This document shows positions 21,025-29,699 of a DNA stretch of 54,358 nt, one piece after another; position 1 is the first letter of the stretch, and each line of letters starts with the position of its first letter. Both the position numbers and the translations under genes were made by a program. The notes beneath the pieces were generated by a model. The model ran no database searches. It had not been told where the DNA came from and worked only from the letters and a program-made list of their open reading frames with translations. The DNA is from Polynucleobacter sp. MWH-Jannik1A5 (lineage in GTDB: Bacteria; Pseudomonadota; Gammaproteobacteria; Burkholderiales; Burkholderiaceae), in NCBI RefSeq assembly GCF_018881795.1, contig NZ_JACVPQ010000016.1, positions 1 to 54,358 on the forward strand. Direction: 5' to 3'.

Positions 21025-22410
21025 TTAGAACGGCAGTTTGGCATCCGGCTTGGCAGCTAGCAATACCGCCTTAAACTCCGCCTGAATACGGGCAATCGCT
21101 TCATCACTATCAGCCTCAAAGCGCATTACCACTACTGGGGTGGTATTAGATGGTCTAGCCAAGCCAAAGCCATCGGCATATTCCACGCGCACACCATCGA
21201 TCGTATTGATTGACTCGGAAGTAGGGAACTTAGCATTCGCTTTGATGGTTTCTAGTAAGGCAAAAGGCTCACCTTCAGTACAAGCAAGTTGCAGTTCAGG
21301 TGTACAGATCGCATTTGGCAAATTATTGAGCGTTTGGTTAGGATCTTTCTCTTTTGAAAGAATCTCTAACAAACGTGCGCCGGTATAGAGGCCATCATCA
21401 AAGCCAAACCAGCGATCTTTAAAGAAGATATGGCCTGACATTTCACCGGCAAGCGGGGCACCAGTCTCTTTTAGCTTGGCTTTGACTAAAGAGTGACCCG
21501 TTTTCCACATTAAAGGCTCGCCACCATGCTGCTTTACATAGGTCGCTAGGTTACGGGTGCACTTCACGTCATAAATAATCTGTCCACCTGGATTTCTGGA
21601 GAGAACATCTTTGGCAAAAAGCATCATTTGACGGTCTGGGAAGATCACCTGACCATCTTTAGTGACCACACCCAAGCGATCGGCATCGCCATCAAAGGCA
21701 AGACCTAACTCATTGTCGGTAGTCTGTAAGTTCTTAATGAGGTCTTGCAGGTTCTCAATATGCGCAGGGTCTGGATGGTGATTCGGAAAATGACCGTCTA
21801 CCTCACAAAAGAGTTCTTGCACTTCGCAGCCCAATGCCCTAAAGAGCTTGCCTGCAAATGCGCCACCAACACCATTGCCGCAATCGACCACAATCTTCAT
21901 CGGGCGAGCCAGTTTCACATCACCCACAATACGCTCTAAGTACATGGGGAAAATATCAAAAGTGCTGCGAGTGCCTTGGCCACTAGCAAATTTCTTGGCT
22001 TCAATGCGTTTACGTAAAGCCTGAATCTGGTCGCCATAAATAGCTGCACCACCTAAGACCATCTTAAAGCCGTTGTAGTTAGGAGGATTGTGGCTACCAG
22101 TGATCATGATGCCGGACTTCGGTTTCTTTCCATTGAGTGTTTGATTGGCACCAAAGTACACCATCGGTGTAGCAACCATGCCTAAGTCAATCACATTAAT
22201 GCCGGTGGAGAGCAGGCCTTCAGTCAACGCCTCAATCAGACTAGGGCCAGATAAGCGACCATCGCGACCAATCACAATTTCAGTCTCACCCAATTCACGC
22301 ATCTCTGTACCAAAGGCTTGACCAATCAGTTTGGCAATCGATGGATCTAAGGTTTCATCAATAATGCCGCGGATGTCATAAGCTTTGAAAATCGATGGAG
22401 AAAGTTGCAT
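21025..22410 (-). CDS. Phosphomannomutase/phosphoglucomutase (AlgC/ManB family)
   Basis: Interconverts hexose 1- and 6-phosphates in the cytosol, supplying sugar nucleotides for LPS and exopolysaccharide. With the ATG at 22410 the protein has 461 residues, the usual length for AlgC-type enzymes. That ATG directly precedes QLSPSIFKAYDIRG, the conserved family start; the longer frame to 22527 would run into pgi and is not credible. Visible motifs are the phosphoserine loop TGSHNP (Ser106), the metal loop DGDADR (240-245), the sugar-specificity loop GEMSGH (322-327) and the phosphate-binding RPSNTTP near the C-terminus. It lies 43 bp downstream of pgi on the same strand, so co-transcription is likely. 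It converges on the giant adhesin gene with only 6 bp between stops. Confidence 0.93.
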   Translation of the reverse strand: MQLSPSIFKAYDIRGIIDETLDPSIAKLIGQAFGTEMRELGETEIVIGRDGRLSGPSLIEALTEGLLSTGINVIDLGMVATPMVYFGANQTLNGKKPKSGIMITGSHNPPNYNGFKMVLGGAAIYGDQIQALRKRIEAKKFASGQGTRSTFDIFPMYLERIVGDVKLARPMKIVVDCGNGVGGAFAGKLFRALGCEVQELFCEVDGHFPNHHPDPAHIENLQDLIKNLQTTDNELGLAFDGDADRLGVVTKDGQVIFPDRQMMLFAKDVLSRNPGGQIIYDVKCTRNLATYVKQHGGEPLMWKTGHSLVKAKLKETGAPLAGEMSGHIFFKDRWFGFDDGLYTGARLLEILSKEKDPNQTLNNLPNAICTPELQLACTEGEPFALLETIKANAKFPTSESINTIDGVRVEYADGFGLARPSNTTPVVVMRFEADSDEAIARIQAEFKAVLLAAKPDAKLPF

Positions 22411-22453
22411 GGTGGTTCTTTCGTTGTCTAGGCTAATGCTAGAGCTAATAAAA

Positions 22454-23944
22454 CTATTGATTAAATAAGTTAATACGGGCAGCAGTGACTTCATCAATGC
22501 CAGCATTGGCTTGCACAGTGCCACCATCTTTTAAAGCAGCCTCAATCGGCTTGGCCAGGACTTTGCCTAACTCAACGCCAGGTTGATCAAAGCTATTGAT
22601 ATTCCATAGGGCACCTAAGGCAGCTGTGCGACTCTCATAGAGTGCCAAGAGTGCGCCTAAGTAAAACGCATTGAGCTTGGGCAGGATCAGTAAGTTGCTA
22701 GGGCGCTTGCCTGGGTAGGTATTGTTTGGGTTATCTGTCTTCTTGCCGTTAGCTAATGCTTGAGCTTGAGCCAAACAGTTTGATAACAAGATGCGGTGAT
22801 GTGCCTTTGCTTCTGGCAAATGACTCATTGGCTCACGTACCGCAATGAAATCAATCGGAATAATTTCTGTACCTTGATGCAGGAGCTGGAAGTAAGAATG
22901 CTGGGCATTGCTACCAGAGCTGCCAAACACGACTGGACAAGAGAACTTCACTAGCTTGCCATCGCGATCAACGCTCTTGCCATTACTCTCCATATCCAGC
23001 TGTTGCAACCACTTTGGAAACCAATCCAAAGCATCCGCATATGGAATGACTGCATAGGACTTGATGTGGTGTTTTTCTTGTTGGTACAGCAAGCTCAAGG
23101 CCATGATGACCGGGAGATTTTCTTCAAGCGGGGCAGTTTTAAAGTGCTGATCAATGGCTTGCGCGCCGGATAAAAATTCTTTAAAAGTATCAAATCCATA
23201 CTGCAAGGCAATGGGTAGGCCCACTGCTGACCAAACAGAATAACGACCGCCAACCCAATCCCAGAAGGGGTAGATGTGGTCTTGCTCTATACCAAACGCT
23301 TCAGCAGCTGGTACATTGGCCGTAACTGCAAAGAGGGATTTACTAACTTGACTATCAGTCAGGCCATTATTTTTGAGCCACTTCACCACTGCCTTGGCAT
23401 TCATAGTGGTTTCCAGCGTCGTAAAGGACTTGGAAACAATGATGACTTTAGTGCTGTGCGGTAAGGCCCGTTGCAAAATGCGATTGAGTTCTGCCGTATC
23501 GATATTGGCCAAGAAATGCATGCGCATGCCACGGCTCTCGATATCGGGAACATGTGCTAAAGCTTCGATTGCAAGGCGCGGTCCAAAATCAGATCCGCCA
23601 ATACCAATATGAATAACATCGGTCACACCAACCCATTTATTGCATAAGGCTTCGATTCGGTGCCAAACCTCCGCAACGTCTGGCATGACATCTTTGCCGT
23701 CTACCAAAACTGGTGATTTATCCAGATTGCGCAGGGCCGAGTGCAGGGCGGGGCGATCTTCAGAGTTATTGATGTGCTTACCGCTAAACAGGTCGGCAAT
23801 AAATTGCTCTAAGTGCGCTTTTCTGGCTTGCTGAAAAAGAGAAGTCCAACCAGCCGCATCAATGCCTTGATAGGCGCTATCTAAAGCGATACCGTTAGTT
23901 TGATGGAGGGGTTGCGAGTTCTGTGCAGCAGGTTTTAAAGACAT
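22454..23944 (-). CDS. pgi: Glucose-6-phosphate isomerase
   Basis: Interconverts glucose 6-phosphate and fructose 6-phosphate. The 496-residue protein is somewhat shorter than the ~550 residues of E. coli Pgi but has all family landmarks: GIGGSDFGP (113-122), SKSFTTLET (171-179), the VGGRYSVWSAVG signature (231-242), the catalytic Glu in ESNGK (Glu319), His349 in QHSYFQLLHQGTE and Lys461 in GVELGK. It is the first gene of a likely pgi-phosphomannomutase operon. The 113 bp to the divergent oxidoreductase gene should hold its promoter. Confidence 0.95.
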   Translation of the reverse strand: MSLKPAAQNSQPLHQTNGIALDSAYQGIDAAGWTSLFQQARKAHLEQFIADLFSGKHINNSEDRPALHSALRNLDKSPVLVDGKDVMPDVAEVWHRIEALCNKWVGVTDVIHIGIGGSDFGPRLAIEALAHVPDIESRGMRMHFLANIDTAELNRILQRALPHSTKVIIVSKSFTTLETTMNAKAVVKWLKNNGLTDSQVSKSLFAVTANVPAAEAFGIEQDHIYPFWDWVGGRYSVWSAVGLPIALQYGFDTFKEFLSGAQAIDQHFKTAPLEENLPVIMALSLLYQQEKHHIKSYAVIPYADALDWFPKWLQQLDMESNGKSVDRDGKLVKFSCPVVFGSSGSNAQHSYFQLLHQGTEIIPIDFIAVREPMSHLPEAKAHHRILLSNCLAQAQALANGKKTDNPNNTYPGKRPSNLLILPKLNAFYLGALLALYESRTAALGALWNINSFDQPGVELGKVLAKPIEAALKDGGTVQANAGIDEVTAARINLFNQ

Positions 23945-24057
23945 CTATGAATTTTATCAATAACTACCCCTCAAAAACCCCAAAAACCACCTTAAACCAC
24001 TGAAAATGTTACGATTTCATGATGAATACAAGCAAATTTAGATGCAGGATCGGGTAA

Positions 24058-25194
24058 ATGGAGCGCGTTGACTGTGTCGTTATTGGTGCTGGGGTCATTG
24101 GCCTAGCGGTTGCCAGGGAAATGGCTCTGCAAGGCCGTGAAACGATTTTGCTCGAGCGAGAAAGCGCATTTGGCACGATCAGTAGCGCCCGTAACAGCGA
24201 AGTGATTCACGCTGGTATTTATTACCCCAAGGATTCTCTCAAAGCTAAGTTGTGTGTAGAGGGTAATCGCATGCTCTATGAGTATTGCCGAACGCATCAT
24301 GTGGCCACGCAACCTTATGGAAAACTCATCGTAGCTAGTGATGAGTCTCAATTGGATGACTTGCAAGCCATCCTATACAAAGCGCAACAAAACCAAGTCC
24401 CAGAAATAAAGCTCATTACTGGCGAGCAAGCTAAAGCAATGGAGGCAGATCTCCAATGCGCTGCTGCAGTTCTTTCATCGACCACAGGTATTGTTGATAG
24501 TCACGGATTTATGCTGTCTCTATTGGGTGGATTCGAGGATGCTGGCGGCATGATTGCCTATCAATCACCTCTGATCAGCGCTAAACCAATTGGGACAAGC
24601 GCTCAAGATGGATTTGAGTTAGAAATTGGTGGAGCGGATGGCATGAAGATTCAGACAAAATTGCTGATTAATTGTGCCGGCATGAGTGCCCCAGCGATTG
24701 CGAAAAAAATAGAAGGTCTTGCACAAGAGCAAATACCCAAAGCGTATTTTGCTAAAGGTAATTACTTTTCTTTATCTGGTAAATCGCCATTCAAACATTT
24801 GATTTATCCCATCCCAGAGCCTGGTGGCTTAGGCGTGCACTTAACTCTGGACATGGGTGGCCAAGCTAAATTTGGCCCCGATGTGGAGTGGCTCGAAATC
24901 GATGAAGAAAATCAAATTGATTACACAGTAAACCCAAAGCGAGGCGAGGGCTTCTATGAGGCGGTCAGAAAGTATTGGCCTGGCCTGAAAGACAATGCCT
25001 TACAGCCAGATTATTCAGGCGTGAGGGCAAAAATTGTCCCGCCCAATGCGCCTGCAGGCGACTTTTGCTTCAATATGCCTAAGGATCATGGGCTAGAAGG
25101 CCTCTTTAATCTATATGGCTTTGAGTCCCCCGGGCTGACCTCTAGCCTTGCCATTGCCAAGCATTTAGAGGGGCAAATCAAAAGTTCTTTATAA
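24058..25194 (+). CDS. FAD-dependent oxidoreductase, L-2-hydroxyglutarate oxidase-like
   Basis: A DAO-fold flavoprotein of 378 residues. The N-terminal dinucleotide-binding motif is VIGAGVIGLAVA (about 8-19), followed by the acidic end of strand 2 (LLERE). The stretch SARNSEVIHAGIYYP is typical of L-2-hydroxyglutarate dehydrogenase/oxidase (LhgO) and relatives; E. coli LhgO is slightly longer. The C-terminus has NLYGFESPGLTSSLAIA, the usual FAD-binding end of the family. The likely reaction is oxidation of an L-2-hydroxy acid with electrons passed to the respiratory chain, but the substrate is not determined. The gene ends 18 bp before tRNA-Ser, whose promoter may lie inside it. Confidence 0.85.
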   Translation: MERVDCVVIGAGVIGLAVAREMALQGRETILLERESAFGTISSARNSEVIHAGIYYPKDSLKAKLCVEGNRMLYEYCRTHHVATQPYGKLIVASDESQLDDLQAILYKAQQNQVPEIKLITGEQAKAMEADLQCAAAVLSSTTGIVDSHGFMLSLLGGFEDAGGMIAYQSPLISAKPIGTSAQDGFELEIGGADGMKIQTKLLINCAGMSAPAIAKKIEGLAQEQIPKAYFAKGNYFSLSGKSPFKHLIYPIPEPGGLGVHLTLDMGGQAKFGPDVEWLEIDEENQIDYTVNPKRGEGFYEAVRKYWPGLKDNALQPDYSGVRAKIVPPNAPAGDFCFNMPKDHGLEGLFNLYGFESPGLTSSLAIAKHLEGQIKSSL

Positions 25195-25212
25195 TCTCAC
25201 CATCGTTCAAAA

Positions 25213-25300
25213 GGAAGAGTGGGTGAGCGGTTTAAACCAGCAGTCTTGAAAACTGCCGACTGTCAAAGGTCCGTGAGTTCGAATCTCACCTCTTCCGCCA
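25213..25300 (+). tRNA. tRNA-Ser (anticodon UGA)
   Basis: An 88-nt cloverleaf including encoded CCA. The acceptor arms are GGAAGAG and CTCTTCC, the discriminator is G, and the T-arm contains GTTCGAATC. The anticodon loop CTTGAAA places TGA at 25247-25249. The long variable arm is typical of a class II serine tRNA. Its 3' end is the insertion site of the genomic island. Confidence 0.95.
25287..25300 (+). repeat. Left attachment core (inside the tRNA-Ser 3' end)
   Basis: CACCTCTTCCGCCA, identical to 42780-42793. It covers the end of the T-arm, the acceptor strand and CCA, the standard target region for P4-type integrases. Confidence 0.88.
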
Positions 25301-25343
25301 AGTCAATAGGTATTACAAGGGTTTGTGGCAATACAACAGCCTT

Positions 25344-25385
25344 GTTACCAAAATCGTTACCAAAGCCATCCTACGGGGTGGCTTT
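25344..25385 (+). repeat. Left copy of a 42-bp direct repeat with two GTTACCAAA sites
   Basis: This matches 29604-29645 with three mismatches. It contains GTTACCAAA at 25344 and 25356 (12 bp apart) and runs into the terminator hairpin. The position, about 50 bp inside the tRNA core, fits an integrase arm-binding region. Confidence 0.8.
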
Positions 25386-25391
25386 TCTTTT
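25362..25391 (+). terminator. Rho-independent terminator downstream of tRNA-Ser, island-encoded
   Basis: A ten-base-pair stem (AAAGCCATCC with GGGTGGCTTT, one G-U pair) closes on loop TACG and is followed by TTTCTTTT-type sequence. It lies in island DNA 60 bp after the tRNA and probably replaces the native terminator displaced to 42804-42836. Confidence 0.8.
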
Positions 25392-25437
25392 GGCGCTGAG
25401 GGTCCGCTATCGGCCAATAGCAGACTATCGATAAAAG

Positions 25438-26355
25438 CTACTTGACTCCAAATGAGGCAATAGCGAAGTCAATTAATGTTTTCACCCTCACAGATGTTTT
25501 ATGGCGCTCAGCATAGACAGCATAGATATCAGCATCTGGTGTTTCAAAGTTTTTCATTACCTGTATTAATCTGCCGGACTTAAGGTGTTGTGTGACATCC
25601 CATTCAGCCCTCAAAACAATGCCTCGGCCATCTAGTGCCCAGTTCACGGCAATGCCACCATCATTTGTTGTTAAGTTACCGCGAACTTTTGCGCTATCGG
25701 TAAATTCATTTTTTGACTTACCTTTACCGCTCGAGAAGCGCCACAGTCCATAACCCTCATCACCTTGGCGTATGCCAATACAGTTGTGTTTAATTAATTC
25801 ACTGGGTGACTTTGGTTCGCCATATTCCTTAATGTAGGCGGGAGAGGCTACAAGTATTCTTTTGTTGGGGGCTATCAGCCTAGCAATTGATCTAGAGTCA
25901 GGTGGATGACCAAATCGAAAACAAACATCATAGGCATCATCGGTAATCGGGGGAGGGTTTACGGATAGCTGTAATTGAATATCTACTTGTGGAAATTGTT
26001 TTACATATTCAGCTATTAAAGGCGCGATATGACTGCGTCCAAATCCGAGTGTCGCATTGACTCTAAGTAAGCCTTGTGGAGCTTTTGTTGAGCCCCACAG
26101 CATATGCTCAAGATCATCAATTTCACCCAAAATTCTTCTGGCATGGTCTAGATAGATTTCGCCCTCATGGGTAAGGCTCATTCTTCGCGTGGTTCTATTT
26201 ACGAGCACTAATCCTAGGCGAGATTCCATTTGCGCTAAATGTTTACTTACTGCGGCAGTTGTCACCCCAAGCTCACGGGCGGCGGCCCCAAGACTCCCAG
26301 AGCTGATGAGCGTTGAAAAGAATCCTAAATCAGCGGGATTAATACTTTTAGCCAT
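25438..26355 (-). CDS. LysR-type transcriptional regulator (TtdR/DmlR-like)
   Basis: A 305-residue LysR protein. The N-terminal winged helix-turn-helix spans about residues 8-66 (FFSTLISSGSLGAAARELGV, then SKHLAQMESRLGLVLVNRTT), followed by a linker helix and a periplasmic-binding-like effector domain. It is divergent from the binding-protein/hydratase genes at 26485-29011, the usual arrangement for a LysR activator and its target operon. A palindrome between them (26372-26394) is a likely binding site. In E. coli the tartrate dehydratase genes are also controlled by a LysR protein (TtdR), so the effector may be tartrate or another C4-dicarboxylate; this is inference. Confidence 0.9.
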   Translation of the reverse strand: MAKSINPADLGFFSTLISSGSLGAAARELGVTTAAVSKHLAQMESRLGLVLVNRTTRRMSLTHEGEIYLDHARRILGEIDDLEHMLWGSTKAPQGLLRVNATLGFGRSHIAPLIAEYVKQFPQVDIQLQLSVNPPPITDDAYDVCFRFGHPPDSRSIARLIAPNKRILVASPAYIKEYGEPKSPSELIKHNCIGIRQGDEGYGLWRFSSGKGKSKNEFTDSAKVRGNLTTNDGGIAVNWALDGRGIVLRAEWDVTQHLKSGRLIQVMKNFETPDADIYAVYAERHKTSVRVKTLIDFAIASFGVK

Positions 26356-26371
26356 TTTCGATTGTTAAGTA

Positions 26372-26394
26372 AAAGTTAACTATGGTTTAACTTT
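26372..26394. promoter_or_regulatory. Probable LysR operator in the divergent promoter region
   Basis: Perfect eight-base inverted arms AAAGTTAA and TTAACTTT are separated by seven bases. It fits the T-N11-A type site of LysR regulators and lies 17 bp upstream of the lysR start and 91 bp upstream of the binding-protein start. Confidence 0.6.
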
Positions 26395-26484
26395 ATACAT
26401 GATTTTTTAATACCCTTCAAATTTATAGTGCCAATATTCCAAGCCTCTAATGGGCTGATGGAGTCAATTATTGGAGGGGACAGA

Positions 26485-27453
26485 ATGTTAAAAAAGGTAA
26501 CAAAAAATAGCCTAGCAATTCTTTTGTTGTGTAGCTTTATAGGGACAGCAGCCGCTCAGGCATACCCAACCAAAACAATTACGATCATCGTGCCGTTTCC
26601 CCCTGGTGGAACAACTGATGTCTTAGCAAGAGCGGTTGCCCAAAAACTGGGTCCAGTCCTAGGGCAATCAGTCATTGTTGATAACAAGCCTGGCGCTGGC
26701 GCAACATTGGGCGCTGGATTGGCTGCTAAATCTGCTCCTGATGGCTATACGCTTTTCATGGGCGCCGTACATCACACAATCGCTCCCGCGGTTTATAAAA
26801 CTCTGCCATACAGTTTTGAAAAAGACTTTGCGCCAATCACTACTGTGGCATTAGTACCAAATATTATGGTTGTGTCTGAAGCTTCACCGTATAAAACAGT
26901 TAAAGATGTTGTGGCAGCAGCAAAAGCAAAGCCTGACTCACTTTCCTATGGTTCAAATGGAAATGGCACAGCACAGCACATGATTGGCACGCAGTTCCAG
27001 ATGTTGACTGGCACTGAGATTCTTCATGTTCCGTACAAAGGCTCAGCTCCCTTGGCAACTGATTTATTGGGTGGTCAAGTAACTATGTCGTTTGACACCA
27101 TCACTCCTGTTTTGCCGTTTATCAAAGAAAAGAAATTACGCCCATTGGCAGTCACAACGGCTAAGCGTTCTTCAACGCTACCTTCTGTGCCAACAATGAA
27201 AGAGTCTGGAATCAATATGGACATAGGTACTTGGTTTGGTCTTCTTGCTCCGGCTGCAACACCTAAAGAAGTTACCGCAAGACTTAATACCGAAATCGTA
27301 AAAATTATTAAGTCACCTGAGTTTCAAAAACAAATGTTTGATATTGGCGCTGAACCTGTAGGCAATACACAGGCACAAATGGCAAAACAAATATCTGAAG
27401 AAACAGCTAAATTCGCGGGGCTAGCAAAAGCCGCGAAATTGGCAATCGAATAA
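26485..27453 (+). CDS. Periplasmic tripartite-tricarboxylate-type binding protein (Bug/TctC family)
   Basis: A 322-residue exported solute-binding protein. The ATG at 26485 is chosen because GGAGGGGA lies five bases upstream and it starts directly at the signal peptide (LLLCSFIGTAAAQA); the frame extends further up but without these features. The mature part begins YPTKTITIIVPFPPGG and has the family signatures TTDVLAR, NKPGAGATLGA and DGYTLFMG. Such proteins capture carboxylates such as citrate, tartrate or aromatic acids for TctAB-type carriers. No membrane subunits are present on the island, so it would need to work with a carrier encoded elsewhere or act as a sensor. It is the first gene of a likely operon with the hydratase genes. 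Confidence 0.92.
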   Translation: MLKKVTKNSLAILLLCSFIGTAAAQAYPTKTITIIVPFPPGGTTDVLARAVAQKLGPVLGQSVIVDNKPGAGATLGAGLAAKSAPDGYTLFMGAVHHTIAPAVYKTLPYSFEKDFAPITTVALVPNIMVVSEASPYKTVKDVVAAAKAKPDSLSYGSNGNGTAQHMIGTQFQMLTGTEILHVPYKGSAPLATDLLGGQVTMSFDTITPVLPFIKEKKLRPLAVTTAKRSSTLPSVPTMKESGINMDIGTWFGLLAPAATPKEVTARLNTEIVKIIKSPEFQKQMFDIGAEPVGNTQAQMAKQISEETAKFAGLAKAAKLAIE

Positions 27454-27485
27454 TTACCCAGCATTCACATACAAAGGAGCACATA

Positions 27486-28406
27486 GTGAATAAGCAATCA
27501 TCCGTCGTGGATAAAGAGGCAGCAGTAGCAGATATAACTAATGTCTTATCAAAGTTCACCTCATATATTGGCAAGCGTTTGCCAACGGATGTAACTACCA
27601 AATTAGGTGAGTTACGAAGCAAGGAAGTGAATTTCCTAGCTAAAGAGGTTTTCGAGTCAATGCGTGAAAACCAAGAGTTGGCAGATAAGCTAGATCGTCC
27701 GAGCTGCCAAGACACCGGAGTCATTCAGTACTTCCTCTCTGCTGGTTCAAACTTTCCTTTATTGGGCGAGTTGGAAGATATTTTGCTTAATGCTACTAAA
27801 GGCGCTACCAAAGAAGGTCCATTACGTCATAACGCAGTTGAAACTTTTGAAGAAAAAAATACTGGCACCAATACTGGGTCAAAGATTCCATGGCTAGACT
27901 GGGAAATTATCCCTGGCGCTGATCACTGTATCGTTGATGTTTATATGGCTGGTGGTGGATGTACATTGCCCGGTGCTGCTAAGGTACTGATGCCAGGACA
28001 AGGTTATGAAGGTGTTGCTGAGTTTGTATTTGATGTCATCACATCACGCGGTGTAAATGCCTGCCCACCATTATTGGTTGGTGTTGGCGTTTCTACTTCA
28101 GCAGAAACTGCTGCCCGCTTATCTAAGAAGGCAATCTTGCGCCCAGTGACCTCAAGCCATCCAAATGCAAATGCGGCGATGATGGAAGAGCTACTCACTG
28201 ATGGTCTAAACGAATTGGGATTAGGTCCACAAGGGCTTACTGGTGCCAACAGTGTGATGGGTGTAAACATTGAGTCATCCGCACGCCACCCATCCACAAT
28301 CGGTGTAGCTGTATCAACCGGATGCTGGGCGCATCGCCGCGGCAAGATCAAGATCAATGCCGATATGTCTTACGAAGTTATTTCCCATGAAGGATTCAAG
28401 CTGTGA
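27486..28406 (+). CDS. ttdA: Tartrate dehydratase / class I fumarase alpha subunit
   Basis: The catalytic iron-sulfur subunit of a two-component hydratase, 306 residues, close to E. coli TtdA in length. GTG at 27486 is the start, with AAGGAG six bases upstream. Three conserved cysteines for the 4Fe-4S cluster are visible: Cys74 (SCQDTG), Cys193 (NACPP) and Cys281 (GCWAHRRG). The first two have the same spacing as in FumA. The [18 protein letters not shown] stretch is typical of the family. The separate alpha and beta genes and the neighbouring LysR regulator and binding protein favour L-tartrate or a related dicarboxylate over housekeeping fumarase, but class I fumarase or mesaconase activity cannot be excluded. 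The stop overlaps the next start by 4 bp. Confidence 0.85.
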   Translation: MNKQSSVVDKEAAVADITNVLSKFTSYIGKRLPTDVTTKLGELRSKEVNFLAKEVFESMRENQELADKLDRPSCQDTGVIQYFLSAGSNFPLLGELEDILLNATKGATKEGPLRHNAVETFEEKNTGTNTGSKIPWLDWEIIPGADHCIVDVYMAGGGCTLPGAAKVLMPGQGYEGVAEFVFDVITSRGVNACPPLLVGVGVSTSAETAARLSKKAILRPVTSSHPNANAAMMEELLTDGLNELGLGPQGLTGANSVMGVNIESSARHPSTIGVAVSTGCWAHRRGKIKINADMSYEVISHEGFKL

Positions 28407-29011
28407 AGAAAATTCTACAAACACCAATAAAAGACGAAGATTTAGAAGCATTAAACATCGGTGATGTGGTTTATCTCACTGGAACCTTGGTGACTTGTCG
28501 TGATGTTGCTCACCGTCGTTTAATCGAGTTGGGACGTGAGTTGCCAGTTGATCTTAAGGGCGGGGCAATTTTTCATGCTGGCCCGATTGTTCGTCAAAAA
28601 GAGGATGGCGAATACGAAATGGTCTCTATTGGACCAACAACATCCATGCGCATGGAAAAGTTCGAAAAAGAATTTATCAAACAAACAGGCGTTAAGTTGA
28701 TTGTTGGTAAGGGTGGTATGGGTATCGAAACGCAAGAAGGTTGCGTTGAGAACAAGGCGGTTCATGCCATTTTCCCGGGCGGCTGTGCTGTTTTAGCAGC
28801 AACTAAGGTTGAGAAAATTGAAGATGCTCAATGGAAAGACTTGGGGATGCCAGAAACGCTATGGGTTAACCGAGTTAAAGAATTTGGCCCACTAATTATC
28901 TCAATTGATACTAAGGGCAAAAACTTGATTGAAGAAAATAAGAAAGTATTCAATGCTAAGAAGGGCCCAATCTTAAGCAAAATTAACGAGAAGATTCGCT
29001 TTATTAAGTAA
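28403..29011 (+). CDS. ttdB: Tartrate dehydratase / class I fumarase beta subunit
   Basis: The 202-residue partner of the preceding subunit, matching the length of E. coli TtdB. It starts with GTG in a GTGA overlap with ttdA, so translation is coupled. Family features are [17 protein letters not shown] near the start, [18 protein letters not shown] and the VGKGGMG loop, followed by FPGGCAVL. These correspond to the C-terminal swivelling domain of single-chain class I fumarases. Together the two subunits would dehydrate tartrate to oxaloacetate or hydrate fumarate. A hairpin follows the stop. Confidence 0.86.
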   Translation: MKKILQTPIKDEDLEALNIGDVVYLTGTLVTCRDVAHRRLIELGRELPVDLKGGAIFHAGPIVRQKEDGEYEMVSIGPTTSMRMEKFEKEFIKQTGVKLIVGKGGMGIETQEGCVENKAVHAIFPGGCAVLAATKVEKIEDAQWKDLGMPETLWVNRVKEFGPLIISIDTKGKNLIEENKKVFNAKKGPILSKINEKIRFIK

Positions 29012-29024
29012 TGGCTTTTAATTA

Positions 29025-29058
29025 AATGACGTGAGGTTACTTTTTAGCCCACGTCATT
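29025..29058 (+). terminator. Hairpin after the hydratase operon, possible terminator
   Basis: Nine-base arms AATGACGTG and CACGTCATT pair perfectly. A T-run lies in the loop rather than after the stem, so termination efficiency is uncertain. Confidence 0.45.
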
Positions 29059-29090
29059 ACTTAAAAAGGTTTGGTTGTTAGGAAAAATTC

Positions 29091-29492
29091 ATGCGTTCTG
29101 AAAATATCCAAAGCAGTTTTATTAAATCCTTTAGAAGTAACTTCCCAGTCAGAACCTGGTGTGCCAACCAATCATTATCTGATGATAGTTACTGGACTCT
29201 AGCTTTATGTAAAGAAGAGGCGGAGAAATACCAGACAAGAGACGAGTGGGAGAAAGGGAGCCCAGTTAGCTATCAAAAGGCGATCAATAGGGGTTGGTTA
29301 ACCAAATGTACAGCTCACATTGTCGGGTTTAAACGAAAGCCTGCTGTACAGGAAACTTGGACACTGGAGCGGTGTGCAGAAATTGCCAAGCAATGCCAGA
29401 AGCGCGCCGAGTTTAAAGAAAGATTTCATTACCCATACGAGAAGGCTAGGCAAAATGGTTGGCTCGATATTTGCTGTGCGCATATGAGCTAG
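29091..29492 (+). CDS. Small protein with two W..C..R.EF..Y..A...GWL..C.H repeats
   Basis: A 133-residue soluble protein with AGGA eight bases before its ATG. It has two ~45-residue repeats, about 44-85 and 90-132. Each runs: Trp near the start, Leu, Cys, then A..YQ.R.E(W/F), then Y..A...GWL, and ends C(T/C)AH. Repeats of this kind are found, from memory, in phage and mobile-element proteins and at the ends of some endonuclease-like proteins, where they may bind DNA. No nuclease motif is visible here. The function is unknown; it sits between the hydratase operon and an internal island junction. Confidence 0.65.
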   Translation: MRSENIQSSFIKSFRSNFPVRTWCANQSLSDDSYWTLALCKEEAEKYQTRDEWEKGSPVSYQKAINRGWLTKCTAHIVGFKRKPAVQETWTLERCAEIAKQCQKRAEFKERFHYPYEKARQNGWLDICCAHMS

Positions 29493-29502
29493 CCTTACGG
29501 GC

Positions 29503-29547
29503 GTCAGCTTTGGGTCGTTAGCAGTCATTGCGGAGGTACTTTCCGCC
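29503..29547. repeat. Intergenic GC-rich repeat with hairpin, second island junction
   Basis: This contains ATTGCGGA and TCCGCC 15 bases apart, which fold into a GCGGA/TCCGC hairpin. The same arrangement recurs at 36504-36524. The upstream part resembles a short intergenic sequence common in proteobacterial genomes (recognised from memory). Confidence 0.55.
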
Positions 29548-29591
29548 TAGGTGCTATGAGGAGCCGGGCTTATAGCCTGAATCCCTTAATA

Positions 29592-29645
29592 GTTACCAAA
29601 GAAGTTACCAAAAGCGTTACCAAAGGCATCCTGCGGGGTGGCTTT
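29592..29645 (+). repeat. Three GTTACCAAA sites plus a second copy of the 42-bp repeat
   Basis: GTTACCAAA-type sites lie at 29592, 29604 and 29616, exactly 12 bp apart. From 29604 to 29645 the sequence matches 25344-25385 at 39 of 42 positions. The terminator-like stem is retained with one mismatch but has lost its T-tract. Confidence 0.8.
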
Positions 29646-29699
29646 GGTTGTAACTTAATGCCTGTATTTATCAGGTGAGCCCTTGTTGGTGCCATCGCC

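Noticed and set aside
22411..22527. N-terminal extension of the phosphomannomutase
   Set aside because: It would overlap the end of pgi, and the family start QLSPSIFKAYDIRG follows the ATG at 22410.
25219..25434. A 71-residue ORF over the tRNA-Ser
   Set aside because: It is a translation of the tRNA and the following intergenic repeat; the tRNA cloverleaf explains the sequence.
29298..29528. A small reverse-strand ORF starting MTANDPKLTP
   Set aside because: It overlaps the gene at 29091-29492 and begins in an intergenic repeat known (from memory) to be commonly mistranslated in this way.
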